Assembly: GCA_947468665.1 (NCBI GenBank)
Contig: CANILH010000016.1
Span: 1 to 47,610 of the forward strand
Origin: Oligoflexales bacterium
GTDB taxonomy: Bacteria; Bdellovibrionota_B; Oligoflexia; Oligoflexales; RGVZ01
DNA: 47,610 bases
Reading direction: 5' to 3'
The notes beneath the pieces are model-generated. The model was not told the DNA's origin. It saw nothing but the letters and a program-made list of their open reading frames with translations, and did no database searches. Position numbers and translations under genes: made by a program. Every line of letters begins with the position of its first letter. Position 1 is the stretch's first letter. Positions 25,111 through 34,408 of this stretch are shown here, piece by piece.

Positions 25111-25935
25111 ATGTCCCGTAATCACCCCAGGGTCAAAGCAAAGACCCCGTTCGACAAATATTTTATGTACACGCACTCTGTCCAGGGAGCCGAGCATGAC
25201 GCGGAACTGCTCTGGAAAATGACTAAGAAAGTCTGGTCAGGTCCACTGCCGGCAAAGCCTATCCTTCAGGAAGATTTTTGCGCGACTGCGGCTCTATGTT
25301 ACGAGTGGGTAAAACTTGGAAACAACCACCAGGCCGTGGGAGTCGATCTTGATGCTGATGCGCTGGCCTGGGGCGCCACTCACCACTCTGAATCACTGAC
25401 CACGTCGCAAACCGGCCGCGTTCATATGATCCATGGCGACGTCCTCCATAATCACAAAGTTTACCCCCATGTAATCTGCGCCCTGAATTTTTCCTATTTT
25501 TTCATAAAGGAGCGTTCCGTACTCAAGCAGTATTTCACGGCCTGCCGGAAGACTCTGGCAAAAAATGGTTTACTCATTCTGGACGCCTTTGGCGGCCCAG
25601 ACTACCTCATGTCCCACATTGACCGTAGACGGAATACTGAAGAGTCATTTACTTATTGGTGGGAAGTAGAGACGTTCGACGCGATTTCCCACCAGATCAA
25701 ATGCCATCTCCACTTTAAGCGTGATGGCGAGGCAAGACGCGACAGAGTGTTCTCCTACGACTGGAGACTTTGGAGTCCACCCGAGATAATCGATGTTTTA
25801 CGCGAGTCTGGGTTCAAAAATGTTCAGTTTTGGGCCGAGGGCCTTAACCGCATGGGTCGCGGAAATGGGATTTTTAAGCCCATTAAATCTGAAAAAGAAT
25901 GCTCTACCTGGATCATTTATCTTGTGGCGAAATAA
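25111..25935 (+). CDS. Class I SAM-dependent methyltransferase
   Basis: 274 residues. The SAM-binding core reads LQEDFCATAALCYEWV (motif I region) and AVGVDLDADALAWG, followed by VHMIHGDVL, VICALNFSYFFI and LAKNGLLILDAFGG. This is a small-molecule-type class I methyltransferase with an aromatic-rich C-terminal half (FTYWWEVETFD, FSYDWRLWSPPEI). The substrate is unknown. It lies 28 bases after the FAD protein on the same strand. Confidence 0.82.
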   Translation: MSRNHPRVKAKTPFDKYFMYTHSVQGAEHDAELLWKMTKKVWSGPLPAKPILQEDFCATAALCYEWVKLGNNHQAVGVDLDADALAWGATHHSESLTTSQTGRVHMIHGDVLHNHKVYPHVICALNFSYFFIKERSVLKQYFTACRKTLAKNGLLILDAFGGPDYLMSHIDRRRNTEESFTYWWEVETFDAISHQIKCHLHFKRDGEARRDRVFSYDWRLWSPPEIIDVLRESGFKNVQFWAEGLNRMGRGNGIFKPIKSEKECSTWIIYLVAK

Positions 25936-26015
25936 ATTGCCTAGCTAAACCTTGTTTTGCCTAGCTCTCAGAATATTTCCACCTCTAACCCACTGATTTT
26001 CACCAGTCCGATCTC

Positions 26016-26031
26016 TGGCACGAATAATGCT
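26016..26031 (+). promoter_or_regulatory. Sigma-54 (-24/-12) promoter of the fliK-flgD operon
   Basis: TGGCACGAATAATGCT matches the sigma-54 consensus TGGCACG-N4-TTGCW in 11 of its 12 fixed positions. GG (26017-26018) and GC (26029-26030) are spaced by exactly 10 bases. Transcription should start near 26042, 45 bases before fliK. Hook and rod genes are sigma-54 dependent in many epsilon-, delta- and alpha-proteobacteria. Two direct copies of TTGCCTAGCT (25937-25946 and 25957-25966) upstream may bind the activator. Confidence 0.75.
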
Positions 26032-26086
26032 TTACCAATGGTGAGGGCCTATTCGTTGGTCTTCGGAACTTTGGAGAGAAACTTTA

Positions 26087-28486
26087 GTGAAACCCTTGAT
26101 GGGACAAGTTCAGAACCAGGCACACCTTGATGATCTAATAGGGTCACCAAAGGTTAAGGGAGGCAATTTCAGCCGGCCTGGGCAAAACGTGTCTCCATCA
26201 TCAGAAAAAAATAGCCCGGCCCCTTCTTTTTCCGACATGCTCCTCTCGACTATCAATAAAAAAACTCAGCAGGATCAAAAAAAACCAGATCTTAAAGCCA
26301 TAAATAATCGGGATGTGACGCCGAAAATTCCTGATGAGCCACGCCGCGTCGACCGTCCTGTCCCGAAATCAATGGCTCCTGACAAAGACCCGCGACCCAC
26401 CGCAAAGGCAAATAACACGCCTGACGCGATGCCTGGTGTACCAAGAGAATTAAGTCGGACCGACATTCCTGAAGCCGACAAGCTCTCACAAACCCCGTCA
26501 CAGTCGATCGTTGAGCAAACATCAGGGGACGCCAAAGCGGCACTTGCGCCCCTTAAAAAGCAAGTCAGTGGTAAGGCTGGATCAGAAAGCCTTCTGAATG
26601 GGAATGCGGTGTTGGCATTCGTCGCCGGACGCCTTGATAAACTTGACCCGGACACGCTACCCTCCGTCATCTCCGGCAGCACTCTCATCAAACAGGCGAT
26701 GTCATCTGGCGATATCGCAGAATTTATGCAAACACCGATGACTATCGCTGATTTGGCGAACATGATGGAACTTGATCAAGGTCTTCTGAATAGGGCCGCA
26801 GCAAATGGGCTTGACCCAAGTAGGCTCGTCAGTCCCAGAGATTTTGTCAACGCCCTTGGCCTTGACGCGGGCCGCGTTACGGCCGAGCTCACCATGCTTC
26901 AACAAAAATTGCCGGTTGACGGGATTAAATCCTACATTGAACGCGCTAAAGCGCTGGCGTCAAAAGCCGTCGCTTCACAAGACGCGGCAGACTCACTGAG
27001 CCCACAAAAACAGAATTCTGATACCCGCGATTCGATGCCAGGCATCAAGCCCGCCACTTCGCTGCCCGACGGCATCTCGTCAGCCATCGAAATCCCGGTT
27101 CCAATCGAGCTGTCAGGCCAGGTTGTCGCGGGGCCAATGGCCGCAATGAACGCTCCCTCCCAGGCGAGCGCTAACCTGAATTTCTCGAATAAGTTCGCGG
27201 CGAGTTCGAAATCCACCGGCATCCCCCTGGTAAACCCTTCCAAACCAGCAATAAGTGAGGATCCAGCGGAGATCCTTATTCGTCAGGCCAGAGCAAGCGG
27301 GCAAAGCATCATAAAACAAGACATCACAGTTCGTCCTGAGCTGCTCAGTGAGCTTGCTATGCCACTGGATATTACTAAAGATCAATCAGGCACAGGTCTC
27401 AAAAACGACTTTGATTCCTCAAAATTACCTCTTATAGGTGACGAAAATAGTCTTCTTTATGGAAAATTCCCTGACCTGTCTCTGGAACTGAATACTTCCG
27501 GCGCGAATATCACGAAGGACCCCTTTGCGGCAATCGGCCAGATGATGGACTCAAATTCAAAAATCAATATTAACTTCGGCGGCGATGGACTAACCCAAAG
27601 ATCACTTCAAGAGCATTTGTTGGCTAACGGGCTCGACGCGGACTCCTATAAAAATGCGCCGTTGACTGACTCAACATCAATAGTTTCCGACAGAGTTATC
27701 AAACCCACTGAGGGTCAAAGCGGGCTCGATTACCTGACTGATTTTAAATTAGACGTCGGACTTAATGTCGCCCGCGAAAATCTAAATGCCGCGACGCAGG
27801 CCACAACGATCGCCGGAAGCTCGTCGTTCACAGAAAGTGATCGCGGCGAACAAGACACCTCTCAAGATTTTTCAGGTCAATTCTCTGACCATGCGGGTGA
27901 CATCGCATCAGCTATGGCTAAAGGGGCCACAAATACACGTGAGGCCGAGGGAGTTTTTTCCGATAAACTGGCCAATGCCCCCAAAACTCATAACGCCAGT
28001 CCCATCGCGGCGAAAATCCTGGGGCACGCTCAAATGATGTTGAAAAATGGTGGTGGCACAATGAGTGTAAACGTGGAAGCCCCCGGAATTGGTAAGGTAG
28101 ATGTCGCCATTAATCTTATTAACAATCAACTGGACATTCGCATTATTACAGCCTCAGACCAGGCCCGTGATATGATCTCTAGGGAGATAACAGGGCTACG
28201 TGACGGATTGGCCCAACAGGGTATAAATCTGCGCGGGCTAGAGATCGGTAAAGCGGGCGAGACGCCGTCACGGCATTTTTCGGGTCAAGGGCAACAGCAG
28301 TTCGGACAGGGGGCACAGGATCAGCGGGCAACTTATAACGACATGAAAGAGTACGTTCAGTCGTTTAAGAACACCTACAACCCGCGAGCGACCTCCGAAG
28401 TCACTTCCAGCGTTCCGGCATCAACCCGCTGGATGAACAAGGAAAATTCCCTCATGGGCGGCCGACGCCTTGAAATCCGCGTCTAA
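26087..28486 (+). CDS. fliK: Flagellar hook-length control protein FliK
   Basis: 799 residues from GTG 26087 with GGAGAG upstream. Most of the protein is low-complexity and Pro/Ser/Asp/Lys-rich, the extended ruler part expected of FliK. Residues ~643-724 are the conserved Flg_hook domain (MLKNGGGTMSVNVEAPGIGK, then LDIRIITASDQARDMI and LRDGLAQQGINLRGLEI) that contacts FlhB to switch export from hook to filament. It is long compared with ~400 in Salmonella, which is common outside the enterics. flgD follows after 53 bases. The sigma-54 promoter at 26016 drives the pair. Confidence 0.92.
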   Translation: MKPLMGQVQNQAHLDDLIGSPKVKGGNFSRPGQNVSPSSEKNSPAPSFSDMLLSTINKKTQQDQKKPDLKAINNRDVTPKIPDEPRRVDRPVPKSMAPDKDPRPTAKANNTPDAMPGVPRELSRTDIPEADKLSQTPSQSIVEQTSGDAKAALAPLKKQVSGKAGSESLLNGNAVLAFVAGRLDKLDPDTLPSVISGSTLIKQAMSSGDIAEFMQTPMTIADLANMMELDQGLLNRAAANGLDPSRLVSPRDFVNALGLDAGRVTAELTMLQQKLPVDGIKSYIERAKALASKAVASQDAADSLSPQKQNSDTRDSMPGIKPATSLPDGISSAIEIPVPIELSGQVVAGPMAAMNAPSQASANLNFSNKFAASSKSTGIPLVNPSKPAISEDPAEILIRQARASGQSIIKQDITVRPELLSELAMPLDITKDQSGTGLKNDFDSSKLPLIGDENSLLYGKFPDLSLELNTSGANITKDPFAAIGQMMDSNSKININFGGDGLTQRSLQEHLLANGLDADSYKNAPLTDSTSIVSDRVIKPTEGQSGLDYLTDFKLDVGLNVARENLNAATQATTIAGSSSFTESDRGEQDTSQDFSGQFSDHAGDIASAMAKGATNTREAEGVFSDKLANAPKTHNASPIAAKILGHAQMMLKNGGGTMSVNVEAPGIGKVDVAINLINNQLDIRIITASDQARDMISREITGLRDGLAQQGINLRGLEIGKAGETPSRHFSGQGQQQFGQGAQDQRATYNDMKEYVQSFKNTYNPRATSEVTSSVPASTRWMNKENSLMGGRRLEIRV

Positions 28487-28539
28487 CTGATATCTCCGAG
28501 CCGGTCGGGCGAATGCTTGAGCACTAAGGAGGAATAGTT

Positions 28540-29712
28540 ATGGCAATGTCTGGAAAACTTCAGTCGCAATTCGCGCCGATTGCGCCTCCAAACTCATTTG
28601 AGTTTAATAAACTCGACGTCGCCGAGAAGGGCAAAGTCCAGGATAAGGACGCTGAGCCTGAGGTTGATTTTAGAAGCCTCCTGCAGAATTCGAACTCGGA
28701 CACCTCAAGAGAGCGCCTCGCGAAAAAATCCGGCGACTTGAGCGCCGCGAAAACCGACGAAGAATTCCGATCCATGCTCGCGGAAAAATCAAACCCGAAA
28801 AGAGTGCCAAAAAACACGCTTGGTAAAGACGATTTCATGAAATTATTTATCGCTCAGATGCAGTCACAGGACCCTTTGAGCCCGCAGGATTCCAGCCAAA
28901 TGGCAGCGCAAATGGCCCAATTTAACGGCCTTGAGCAGATGATGAACGTCAACAAAACTCTTGAGACAATGCTCCAAAGTCAGACCGCTGACCGTGTCGT
29001 TGGCATGGTCGACTATATCGGAAAAGAAGTCGACATCAGCAGTGGCATGCTCAAATGGAACAAAAATAAACTCACAAAAAGTAGCTTTGAGGTTGAGCAA
29101 CCGTTGTCTAGCGCGTTTATCGAGGTTCGGGACTCATCGGGACAGGTCATATCACAGCAAGATCTGGGCAGCCTGATGCCAGGAGAGCACAGCGTTAAAT
29201 GGGATGGTAAACTGAAAGACGGAACTCCCGCCAATCCCGGAATCTATCACTTTTCGCTCATTGGCAAGGGCGTTGACGGTCAGGAAACGCCAATTCCGAT
29301 CAAAGGAAAAATCAAAATTACAGGGGTTGACCTTAAGGTCGATGGGGGCGCATTTTTCACTGAGCTTGGAAAAATCGGCATTAAAGACGTGGCAAGTGTT
29401 GGCCTCCAGGGCTACGAGGATGGCAGGACAAACATGGTGCCTGCCATCGAAAACACTATTAAAGCGCAAGCCAATCCTGTCGACCAGTACGCGGATGAAA
29501 CTTCTGATGTCTCCAACGCAGTCGAGGAGGCCGCCGCTCAAAACACCATGCCCGGCGACCTCGCGAATATGATTGACGCCTCGCAACTTGGAGCATCAGC
29601 AACTCAGGCCCCACAGGTCGCCAGATCAGAGCCCGGAATCGAGCCTTCATCGCCGACAATCTCGTCCGAAAGTCCGGGCAACCTGAATATCCCCGTAACT
29701 ATCGCGCACTAA
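28540..29712 (+). CDS. flgD: Flagellar hook-capping protein FlgD
   Basis: 390 residues. The FlgD N-terminal signature is at ~93-145 (LGKDDFMKLFIAQMQSQDPL, then AQMAQFNGLEQMMNVNKTLE). A Tudor/Ig-like core follows (MVDYIGKEVDI..., WDGKLKDGTPANPGIYHFSL). FlgD caps the growing hook and is later discarded. It is longer than the 231-residue E. coli protein: it has a ~90-residue N-terminal extension and ~90 extra, Ala/Ser/Pro-rich residues at the C-terminus. AAGGAGGA before ATG 28540 is a strong ribosome site. Confidence 0.95.
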   Translation: MAMSGKLQSQFAPIAPPNSFEFNKLDVAEKGKVQDKDAEPEVDFRSLLQNSNSDTSRERLAKKSGDLSAAKTDEEFRSMLAEKSNPKRVPKNTLGKDDFMKLFIAQMQSQDPLSPQDSSQMAAQMAQFNGLEQMMNVNKTLETMLQSQTADRVVGMVDYIGKEVDISSGMLKWNKNKLTKSSFEVEQPLSSAFIEVRDSSGQVISQQDLGSLMPGEHSVKWDGKLKDGTPANPGIYHFSLIGKGVDGQETPIPIKGKIKITGVDLKVDGGAFFTELGKIGIKDVASVGLQGYEDGRTNMVPAIENTIKAQANPVDQYADETSDVSNAVEEAAAQNTMPGDLANMIDASQLGASATQAPQVARSEPGIEPSSPTISSESPGNLNIPVTIAH

Positions 29713-29722
29713 AAAGGTAAAA

Positions 29723-30247
29723 ATGGCTTCCCCTAAATCAAGCGGCACGGCAACATGCCTTCTATCCGCACTGTTAGCCCTTTCCTCGGCAGCCGAGACT
29801 GCTAAAATTCGGGGGGAGCTACTAACCGACGGTTCACCAGAAAAAAGAAAGACGATCATCTCAGTGGAACCAGATGATCATAAGGTAACGGTTTGCCCGG
29901 GCCCCCGGGTCAGCGAGCTCATGCAGCTTGCGGGTACTGTTGTCACTTTGACCGGACAAATTCGACAGGTTGCCTCAGCGAAAGACACCTGCCTTGCCGT
30001 CGACAGCTTTGAGATCCATGAGATCGCAAAAGGCCGCCCGGCATTTATCGGCGATCTTAAAATGATTGAGAAAAATAAATATGTGATTACCGGAAACGGC
30101 GGGAAATCCTGGACTCTTTCAAAAATCCCTCCAGGACTAAAAGATCTGGTAAATACCAGGATCATCTGCGATCTTGTTGCCAGTGACTCCAAAGGCGAGA
30201 CAACGTGGCTCGTCGCGCGCGCTTTCAGTATGCCTGCGCCACCGTAA
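29723..30247 (+). CDS. Exported protein of unknown function, flagellar operon
   Basis: 174 residues starting 10 bases after flgD stops, so probably in the same transcript. The N-terminus is a signal peptide (LLSALLALSSAAE). The mature part is beta-rich, with repeated short strands such as TVVTLTGQIRQVAS, KYVITGNGGKSWTL and TTWLVARAFSM, resembling an OB-type or nucleic-acid/ligand-binding barrel. Two cysteines (VTVCPGP and DTCLAV) could bridge. No flagellar family is recognised, so it is a candidate periplasmic helper. Its stop is only 3 bases from the end of the convergent rng. Confidence 0.72.
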   Translation: MASPKSSGTATCLLSALLALSSAAETAKIRGELLTDGSPEKRKTIISVEPDDHKVTVCPGPRVSELMQLAGTVVTLTGQIRQVASAKDTCLAVDSFEIHEIAKGRPAFIGDLKMIEKNKYVITGNGGKSWTLSKIPPGLKDLVNTRIICDLVASDSKGETTWLVARAFSMPAPP

Positions 30248-30250
30248 TAA

Positions 30251-31783
30251 TTATTCCGCGCTCACATCAAAAGATGACTCCTGGAGCGCGGCGATCGTCA
30301 TCTCACCGTGTTTAAAATTCACGGTGAGTCCCCATCGATCAACTATCTCCTGGAACCAGTCCCTCTCCTCCTCCAAAATCCAGTCCCTGATATCCTCACG
30401 AACCCGAACTTGAAGAAGGGTTCGACCAGTTTGATTGTGTACCCGGGTGATCTCCCTGAGAAGATCGTGCGCCTCCGTGACCACGCTTTTCACCTTGCCG
30501 CGGCCATCACAGAGAGGGCAATCCTCAAGAAGAAGGTGCTCAAGAGAGTCGCTTGTTCTCTTGCGGGTCATCTGTACCAATCCTAACTCGCTAATCTTCA
30601 GGACATTGGTACGGGCTTTGTCATTTTTCAACTCGTCAATCAATGCGTTAAAGACCCTCTCTCGATTCACGGGGTCCTCCATATCGATAAAATCGATAAT
30701 GATGATGCCACCAATATTGCGAAGCTTTAACTGTGCCCCGACCTTTCTGACGGCCTCAAGATTGGTCTTTAGACACGTCTCCGATGCATTGGTCCGTCCT
30801 ACATATCGACCGGTGTTAACATCAAAAGACGTCAGCGCCTCTGTCTGATCAACAATCACGTAGCCGCCACTTGGCAAATCGACTTTTTTGCTCAGTGCGC
30901 GGCCTATATCCATCTCAATCCCATAAACATCAAAAATCGGGGTCGCCCCGGAGTAAACCTCGAGCCTCGAGTCGGATCCAGGCGACGTCAAGTTCAAAAG
31001 CCTACTGACCTTGTCGGCGAGCTTTTGGTCATCAATTACAATTTTTCCGATATCCTCAGAATACTGCTCGCGGATAATCCGCTGAGTCAGATCCAAATCA
31101 CGATGTAGGATTGATGGTGCTTTTGACGACGCAAAGCGCTCCTGTACGTCATTCCAAAGGGCGATCAGATACTCAAGCTCTCTTATCAGGACATCTGCAG
31201 GAACCCCACGTGCCGCCGTTCGTAAAATTACCGCCATATTCTCGGGCTTTATGGGCTCAAAAACCGATTTCAAACGAGCTCTTTCAACCGAATCGTCGAT
31301 TTTTTTGGACACTCCAATGTGATTAAAATAAGGAGAGAGAACTAAATACCGACCCGGGAATGTAATAAACATAGTCAACCGGGCTCCCTTGTTACCAAGA
31401 GGCTCCTTGGACACCTGCACCATAACATCCTGCCCCTCACGAAGCAGACGCTCGATCGCGATCTTAGTCCATTTTAATTTTTTCTCAATTTCTTCGTGAC
31501 TAAGATCCTCATTGGTCTCTGCCAGAAGATCACGACTACGCGCGATAAACTCATCACTCAAAACATCCGTAACATAAAGAAACCCACTTCTTAGCTCGCC
31601 GACATCCACAAAAGATGACTGCATGCCAGGGAGGACCCGCAAGATCGACCCTTTGTAGATATTCCCGACCAGAGCCCGGTCATTATGCCTCTCGATAAAA
31701 AGCTCCGCCACGCGCTCTTTTTCCATGAGCGCTATGCGGGTTTCCGCTAGGCAGTGATTGACGATTAGCTGTTTTTCGATCAT
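30251..31783 (-). CDS. rng: Ribonuclease G (RNase E/G family)
   Basis: 510 residues. An S1-type RNA-binding part at ~35-125 (GNIYKGSILRVLPGMQSSFVD) is followed by the 5'-sensor region. The catalytic DNase I-like part holds LTSFDVNTGR and IIIIDFIDMED, which should supply the two Mg-binding Asp. The zinc-link CPLCDGRG is near residue 420. Length and lack of a long disordered tail favour RNase G over RNase E. It matures 16S rRNA and starts mRNA decay. The start is 3 bases after the waaA stop, so it is the last gene of a minus-strand operon. Confidence 0.94.
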   Translation of the reverse strand: MIEKQLIVNHCLAETRIALMEKERVAELFIERHNDRALVGNIYKGSILRVLPGMQSSFVDVGELRSGFLYVTDVLSDEFIARSRDLLAETNEDLSHEEIEKKLKWTKIAIERLLREGQDVMVQVSKEPLGNKGARLTMFITFPGRYLVLSPYFNHIGVSKKIDDSVERARLKSVFEPIKPENMAVILRTAARGVPADVLIRELEYLIALWNDVQERFASSKAPSILHRDLDLTQRIIREQYSEDIGKIVIDDQKLADKVSRLLNLTSPGSDSRLEVYSGATPIFDVYGIEMDIGRALSKKVDLPSGGYVIVDQTEALTSFDVNTGRYVGRTNASETCLKTNLEAVRKVGAQLKLRNIGGIIIIDFIDMEDPVNRERVFNALIDELKNDKARTNVLKISELGLVQMTRKRTSDSLEHLLLEDCPLCDGRGKVKSVVTEAHDLLREITRVHNQTGRTLLQVRVREDIRDWILEEERDWFQEIVDRWGLTVNFKHGEMTIAALQESSFDVSAE

Positions 31784-31786
31784 GAC

Positions 31787-33130
31787 TCACCGCTCATTGG
31801 GAAAATTATTAGTTATCGCGTCAATAACACGGGTTGTGGCTCCAGCCAAAGACTCCGCGAATAATCTCGTATTCTCACCGCGCGCGGCAACATCGCCCAA
31901 AAGGCCTGCCCAGTGTGTCTTCAACGTCTGCGCATCTGGCGCGGTGAAAAGCAAGCCTGCTTTATGGAGTGCCACCGCCTCCTGACTGTTTTGAAAATTA
32001 GTCCCCGAACTAACCGGAAGTCCCCATGCGGATGGCTCAAGCACATTATGAATTTTTCCGTGTACCGCGCCCCCGACCCACGCGAAATCGGCTACTCCAT
32101 AAAGCTCGGAAAGCCGACCCATTTCGTCGGCAATAATCACCCGGGGATGCTCACCGGTAAACTCAAACTCGGCGTTTTCTATCTCGCTCAGCAGCTCACA
32201 GCTGAAATTAAGCTGCCTAATCCGTTCGAAAATTCTGGCCACATTTCCTGACGAGATGTCATGCGGAACAAGTAAAATTTTGACGCGCGCCAAGTCCTTA
32301 TGACTTAGCGCCCCGGCCATCAACTCGATATCAGGCAAGTGAACGCTGCCCCCAATCAAAAGCAGGTCACATCCCGCGGGACGCCACCGCGTCCGGAACA
32401 ATTCACGCTGGTCAGCCACGGTTAAGCGTTTCTGCCGCGATCTCTCGATGACCCGGTCAAACTTGGTATCGCCTGAAATCAGGATTTTACTCGCTGGTAT
32501 CCTGAGCCACCTCTCAAAAAAGTCCTGATCAGACTGTGCCACCACGCAAACCAAATCAGCGAACGTAAATAACCAGGATTTTATACCTAAGTTAATTTTC
32601 TCCTGCCATTTTCCCTGCCTGCCCCATAGGGAAGGAACAACGGCATTAATAATCAGTACCTTACCCCACTGGGCGGCACTCCACAAAAACGCAGGCCACA
32701 GCTCATGGCGGACTACAAATGTTTTAGAGGGCCTGAGCGCGGCAAAGAGAGACCCCCAAAGAAACGCGTCATCAGGTGGTGACATTGACCATGATACCGG
32801 GTCTTTTCTGGCCCTCAAAAACTTCGATCCACTGACACTGAAGAAGAACACATGGCAAAACGTGTCCCCGCCCACGACCAGCCGGTCAATGACGGGCTTC
32901 GCCTGCTCATACTCGCCAGCTGAACTGCAGAAAAAAACCACACAATCGCCAAAACGCCGCCTCTCAGCGGCCAGCAAAATTGTCAAATCGCGAACTACAG
33001 GCCTTGCATCGACTTGCTCTTTGACCCGGTCGCTGACAAGTCTGACTGCATATGTCAAAGGCCAAACTACCCATCGCACTATCATGGTCCAGATAATTAT
33101 CACTGCCTGAGTCGCGAGGTTACCCTTCAT
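31787..33130 (-). CDS. waaA: 3-deoxy-D-manno-octulosonic acid (Kdo) transferase
   Basis: 447 residues, family GT30. An N-terminal membrane helix (~7-28) anchors it to the inner-membrane inner face. Family features include FCSSAGEYEQAKPVIDRL (containing the conserved Glu used as base), KTFVVRHELWPAFLW, SGDTKFDRV and the nucleotide-sugar site ELYGVADFAWVGGA with HNVLEPSAWG. The enzyme adds Kdo from CMP-Kdo to lipid A precursor. It overlaps the heptosyltransferase stop by 4 bases, ATGA, showing tight coupling. It is somewhat diverged, so the number of Kdo units added cannot be read. Confidence 0.85.
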   Translation of the reverse strand: MKGNLATQAVIIIWTMIVRWVVWPLTYAVRLVSDRVKEQVDARPVVRDLTILLAAERRRFGDCVVFFCSSAGEYEQAKPVIDRLVVGGDTFCHVFFFSVSGSKFLRARKDPVSWSMSPPDDAFLWGSLFAALRPSKTFVVRHELWPAFLWSAAQWGKVLIINAVVPSLWGRQGKWQEKINLGIKSWLFTFADLVCVVAQSDQDFFERWLRIPASKILISGDTKFDRVIERSRQKRLTVADQRELFRTRWRPAGCDLLLIGGSVHLPDIELMAGALSHKDLARVKILLVPHDISSGNVARIFERIRQLNFSCELLSEIENAEFEFTGEHPRVIIADEMGRLSELYGVADFAWVGGAVHGKIHNVLEPSAWGLPVSSGTNFQNSQEAVALHKAGLLFTAPDAQTLKTHWAGLLGDVAARGENTRLFAESLAGATTRVIDAITNNFPNER

Positions 33131-34221
33131 ACCGACTCCTTTTGACAGAGGATGCCCGCTAGAAAGCGCGCCACCTCAAGCGTATCAATGGAGCGAAAAC
33201 AAAGCTGGTCTCCATATCTGCAATAGTTCTTGCCATGCTTACTGCAAGGCCTGCATCCCAGTGCCGCGGAAAAAGCCCTGCTTTCCGCGCGCTGGGGCGG
33301 AAAGCCGAAAGCCTCGGACGTTGGGCCAAAAAGCACTGCCACTGGTTTACCTATGGCCTCAGCGATATGAGCAAGGCCACTGTCATTACTTAGCAGCCCT
33401 TGACACGCGGCTATGGCGGTCGCTGTTTGTTCGAGAGTCAACTTTCCGGCAACATTAAGTACAGAGCCCTCCCAGACCATTTGATCCAATAAATTTACGG
33501 CAGCTTTGCGGTCATCAGCGCCCCCTACAAACAACAGTCCGGGAAGCGGGGTTCCAACTGGCCAGCTATGCGCAAGCGCGGTCAAAATATCCAAAAAAAC
33601 ATCGGTTGGGGCCCTTTTTGGCTCGTGTGAGGCACCTGGCGCGAGAGCCAACCACGTACCAAAGCTCAAATCATTGACCCAAGTTGAATCAGCGGCCGTG
33701 ATAGGAGCCGCCACTAAAGCGGGCCTAGCCAGGTCAAGGGCATCATCATTTGATTTTTTTAATAATGCCATGCCCTCGTGAACAGCAAAGAGCATCATAC
33801 GATATTGGTAAATCCTGGCCGACCTCGAAATCTCCGGAAGTTTTTTAAAACGCCCACGTAAAAAACCCTCAAACACCAATCGAAACCTGAACCAACCGGA
33901 TTTTCGGGCAGAGAACACAAGCTTGCCGCCTAACATTAACTTCCGCATCAGCATGCGGGTCCGAAAGCTCGTTTGTAAATCAACCACGATATCGCAAGCC
34001 ATCAAATTCTCATAAATCGTCGCTGATCCAGACCCTGGGCTTTTACGTGACCACTCCGCCACGGTAATCTTGGGCCATGACTCCTGAATTAACTTAAGCG
34101 ACGGCTGCCGCCCGACCCAAAAAACCTCAGCATCAGGTGCCACGCGACGCAGATAATCAAGACAAACGGTCGCCAGGACCGCGTCACCAATGCTTGACGT
34201 TCTGATTATTCCGACCTTCAC
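33127..34221 (-). CDS. ADP-heptose:LPS heptosyltransferase (GT9)
   Basis: 364 residues. The GT9 start KVGIIRTSSIGDAVLATVCL, the mid-protein LALAPGASHEPKRAP and the C-terminal SNDSGLAHIAEAIGKPVAVLFGPT are diagnostic. These enzymes transfer heptose to the LPS inner core. A cysteine cluster CRPCSKHGKNYC near residue 320 resembles the CPxxxxxxC patch of many GT9 members. It is the first gene of the minus-strand operon with waaA and rng. Confidence 0.88.
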   Translation of the reverse strand: MKVGIIRTSSIGDAVLATVCLDYLRRVAPDAEVFWVGRQPSLKLIQESWPKITVAEWSRKSPGSGSATIYENLMACDIVVDLQTSFRTRMLMRKLMLGGKLVFSARKSGWFRFRLVFEGFLRGRFKKLPEISRSARIYQYRMMLFAVHEGMALLKKSNDDALDLARPALVAAPITAADSTWVNDLSFGTWLALAPGASHEPKRAPTDVFLDILTALAHSWPVGTPLPGLLFVGGADDRKAAVNLLDQMVWEGSVLNVAGKLTLEQTATAIAACQGLLSNDSGLAHIAEAIGKPVAVLFGPTSEAFGFPPQRAESRAFSAALGCRPCSKHGKNYCRYGDQLCFRSIDTLEVARFLAGILCQKESV

Positions 34222-34408
34222 CTGGGCAAAACCCCCCTCATTAAAATCACCTAATGGGGCGAATCTACTAAAATAACTCGAGTTCTGCGAGTATTGACCA
34301 AATTGATTTCGCCAGTTTTTAGAGCATGAAAGTTTGCACCCGCTCCCGCCCAGGCGTAAAATGAAGGAAGAGTAACATAATTATTCTTTGATTTTGAGAG
34401 GTTGCCTG

